NCBI GenBank assembly: GCA_000787465.1
Contig: JSYX01000007.1
Span: 1-32,777, forward strand
Length of the DNA stretch: 32,777 nucleotides
Source of the DNA: Thermomucor indicae-seudaticae
Lineage: Eukaryota; Mucoromycota; Mucoromycetes; Mucorales; Lichtheimiaceae
Reading direction: 5' to 3'
The translations under genes and the position numbers were made by a program. Numbering within the stretch: the stretch's first letter is position 1; every line of letters begins with the position of its first letter. The notes under the pieces are model-generated. The model did no database searches. It was not told where the DNA came from and was given only the letters and a program-made list of their open reading frames with translations. Positions 30,701-32,777 of the stretch are shown one piece after another.

Positions 30701-32082
30701 CTCGTCCGACTTGACGCATGCTCGCATCAAGGGCAAAAAGTCTTTATCATCAGGAGCAGTATACTTTAAGATATCTGTCATTTTTTGTTTTTTCAAGGGT
30801 CAGCTGCACGTTGGTCTCTTTGTTTCCGTCATGTACGTAGTTAACACACCTTTGATCATCATTGCATAACGAGGTATCCGCTGTGGTGGCTGTATGATAA
30901 AGTCCGATAAGCCAAGACGCATGCACCGCGGGTCATCTTGAGCTTTGATCAGGAAACTTCTGTAAGATTGATTGTTTCTGAACTCTTTGCTGTGCAATTC
31001 CTGGGCCTTATTAAACTCCAGCAAATACTTTCTATAACAATCGAAATTGTCCATCTGCTCACGCCGGATGTAACATTACACGAAAGGGCACAATTTTTTG
31101 TGGGTAGAAGAGGAAGATGAGACACAAAGAAAGATAGACAATAGATAAATGACAATAATAATAAGAATACTTACGTGAACGGCACAAACCTCTCCAAGGC
31201 AGAGGCCCTCCGTGGGGTTGGCTTCATATTGCTTGAGATCGGCCAGAAATCGTTCATTGGCAGCGAGAATTTGTTCAATATTAAGAAATATTTTCGTACA
31301 TTTGAATTGATTGAGCACCGCGGTTCGATCGTTCGTGCTCTTGGCTTTCAGGGGCTGCACGATGACTTGAACAATGGTTCTTAAGTTATTTACATAATTT
31401 TCTTCACTTTGGATTAATTCATTGATATGAAACATTCGCTTTTCGTCGTCGATAGTGTACTATGTTAAGCGTTCGTTTAGATACAAGGTAAAACGGCGCA
31501 TAACCCGCTCTCTTTTACCGAATGTGTATCGGGATCTACTGGCGAAGGTGTTTCTTCTTTGGATTGAATGGTTTCCAGAAAGCTCGGGAGCTGTTCGGTG
31601 CATTGCGTTCCGACAAGGTTGAGAAACTGTTGGTAATACAGTTCCTGGTCTGTTGATTTCTGGGTTGAGTATTTCTTTATGTAGATATGGAATCACCAAT
31701 AGAGACTTTACTTTTCGAGCGCTGCTGGTCTTTGGCTGGAAATATGATATCAATATTCTGGCACTGTAATGACTCGATTTGGTGAGACAGGAAAATTGAA
31801 GCATCTGCTGCAAAATGTGCTATACCATTGGCCGCTTCGTATTCATGAGTAGCTGTTGAAAGAACTCATTTTCCAGCTCTTCATCGGATGAAGGCGTGAT
31901 AGGAACATCGGGTATCACAGTGTCTTTGCAAAGTTTCCAAGTGTGAGAGAAACCCAACTCGGCTAGATGCGACTCGAGTCCCTAATCGAATTTGAATCAG
32001 TGAGATAGACGCGAATAATATCAAAATAAATGGTAATGGCTATAACCTTAAGACTGGAAGGTATAGCTGACTTCCTGGTCAT
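27701..32082 (-). CDS. DH-PH domain Rho guanine nucleotide exchange factor, many exons
   Basis: This activates Rho/Cdc42-type GTPases by nucleotide exchange, acting in polarity, wall synthesis or cytokinesis. Early exons are 32082-32047 (12 codons) and 31981-31826 (52 codons). A DH domain follows: IDDEKRMFHINELIQSEENY, FLNIEQILAANERFLADL, the hallmark IIQPPQRIPRYAMMIKDILK, then MRACVKSDEIARMADDD. A PH domain follows (TIFLFNDKIMIANRP, FKGWIDIEQVEIFDG). After it come an unrecognised block (SNIAVVYVEDDSPIDP, DASVCPWIIAMVKGDPRGF), a long Ser/Arg-rich disordered region (29450-29000) and a C-terminal coiled coil (EDKLSRLQEKCQMLSDQIYR). The last intron (27803-27750) has GTAAGT and a CTAAC branch site. 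The final exon 27749-27701 encodes DLRSRIDQHTRQFPL. No CNH or DEP domain is seen, so it is not a simple Rom2 orthologue. Some middle boundaries were not fixed. Confidence 0.88.
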
Positions 32083-32737
32083 TCTCGCGAGAAAGAGAGC
32101 AAAGAAGCGAAAGGAAGAAAAAGAAGAGTTAACGAGAAATAAATAGGACGGCACAAAAGAAAGAAAGGGGCCACACGAGTGTCCCGCAGCTTTTAGACGC
32201 GGCCAAAAAGGAAAAGGGAGTTACTGTAAAGCCCAATTGACCATGCAGGGTTTGTCTTCCTCTCTTGTAGCGGATGGATGCATTTTTTCCCAGTGTAACG
32301 AAACTGGGCATTTAGCCGTTTACAGTCGAACCCGGAGCATAGGTTTGTGTTTTGTTTTCTTTGTGTGCATAGAATGTGTGCCCTTTGATCGGAAGCCATC
32401 GCAGCTTTCCGTCCCCACGGCACTGCTATCCTAACTGTCACCCCATATACGCTTCCATTTGCCAAAACCTCGACAATAGAGACTGGAGTAACATTGAATG
32501 CGCAAAGTCCAGCTCTGTATTGAGATTTCATCCGGTTGTCATTTAATTCTTATCTTCCATAAGGCCTCCTAAACCCCCTTCTCTCGGACCTCGGATCCCA
32601 CGGGAAGGTCTTCCGATCAAGACTTGCCCGAATATATGCTAAGCCAGCGGCGGCAACCAAGTAATGTAATGATAACATTATAGCATAACGGCGTAGGGAC
32701 AGAATTGAGCGCCGTCCACATTGTGGCTCTGTACCAC
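32083..32737. other. upstream region of the RhoGEF and window edge; no gene recognised
   Basis: The first part must hold the RhoGEF promoter and 5' UTR. Minus-strand frames of 112 codons (32193-32531) and 65 codons (32550-32747) have no recognisable domain. No RNA gene could be folded with confidence. Confidence 0.4.
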
Positions 32738-32774
32738 ACAAGAGCAAATGTGCTCTTGTTTTTTTTTTTTTTTT
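32738..32774 (+). repeat. perfect 9-bp hairpin followed by a 16-T run
   Basis: ACAAGAGCA (32738-32746) and TGCTCTTGT (32751-32759) form a perfect stem with a 4-nt loop, running straight into T16 (32759-32774). It looks like an intrinsic terminator or a Pol III termination signal, but could equally be a transposon end, a processed poly(A) tail read in reverse, or an assembly edge. Confidence 0.45.
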
Positions 32775-32777
32775 GTT

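Noticed and set aside
1..32777. CRISPR array, rRNA, bacterial operon or telomere
   Set aside because: No regularly spaced direct repeats, no rRNA-like sequence, no operon spacing and no telomeric tandem repeat were seen; intron-rich genes show this is eukaryotic.

Overview
The window is eukaryotic nuclear DNA from a filamentous fungus. Genes are split by many short introns of about 40-110 nt with GTAAGT-type donors and CTAAC/CTAAT branch sites. They lie on both strands with their own promoters, and there are no operons. Compact intron-rich genes, the protein set and a Fanzor (eukaryotic TnpB) relic fit an early-diverging fungus such as Mucoromycota/Mucorales. That placement is inference; no marker here fixes the species.

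Layout. 1-1438: repeat-rich left flank with a small inverted-repeat element carrying Pol III B-box sequences and a decayed Fanzor zinc-ribbon fragment. 1439-5074 (+): nuclear cap-binding protein CBP80. 5511-5959 (-): mitochondrial ATP synthase subunit f (Atp17). 6388-6645 (+): small ORF interrupted by an in-frame TAG. 7793-9064 (+): aldo-keto reductase with one GC-AG intron. 9065-11860: gene-poor tract with three unrecognised ORFs and a 150-nt foldback element. 11861-12903 (+): acidic disordered protein behind a cluster of G1/S (MCB-like) motifs. 13261-15318 (-): mitochondrial PPR protein. 15435-17090 (+): MRE11 nuclease. 17091-18856: decayed DNA. 18857-19673 (+): single-pass membrane protein. 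20132-20830 (+): unknown serine-rich protein. 21291-26107 (-): cohesin regulator PDS5. 26225-27460 (+): mitochondrial TPR membrane protein. 27701-32082 (-): DH-PH Rho guanine nucleotide exchange factor. The right edge ends in a hairpin followed by a 16-T run.

Two divergent pairs, PPR/MRE11 and PDS5/TPR, share compact intergenic promoters of 116 and 117 bp. The genes do not form a pathway. Two are genome-maintenance genes (MRE11, PDS5), three are nuclear-encoded mitochondrial genes (ATP17, PPR, TPR), and CBP80 acts on nuclear RNA. Exon boundaries were worked out by hand from splice signals, reading phase and family similarity. NCBP1, ATP17, the aldo-keto reductase and the TPR gene close in frame from start to stop. 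For PDS5 and the RhoGEF the ends and many exons are supported, but not every internal junction was fixed. The most interesting leads are the Fanzor relic, the foldback element, the G1/S motif cluster in front of an unknown protein, and the RhoGEF with an unrecognised region after its PH domain.
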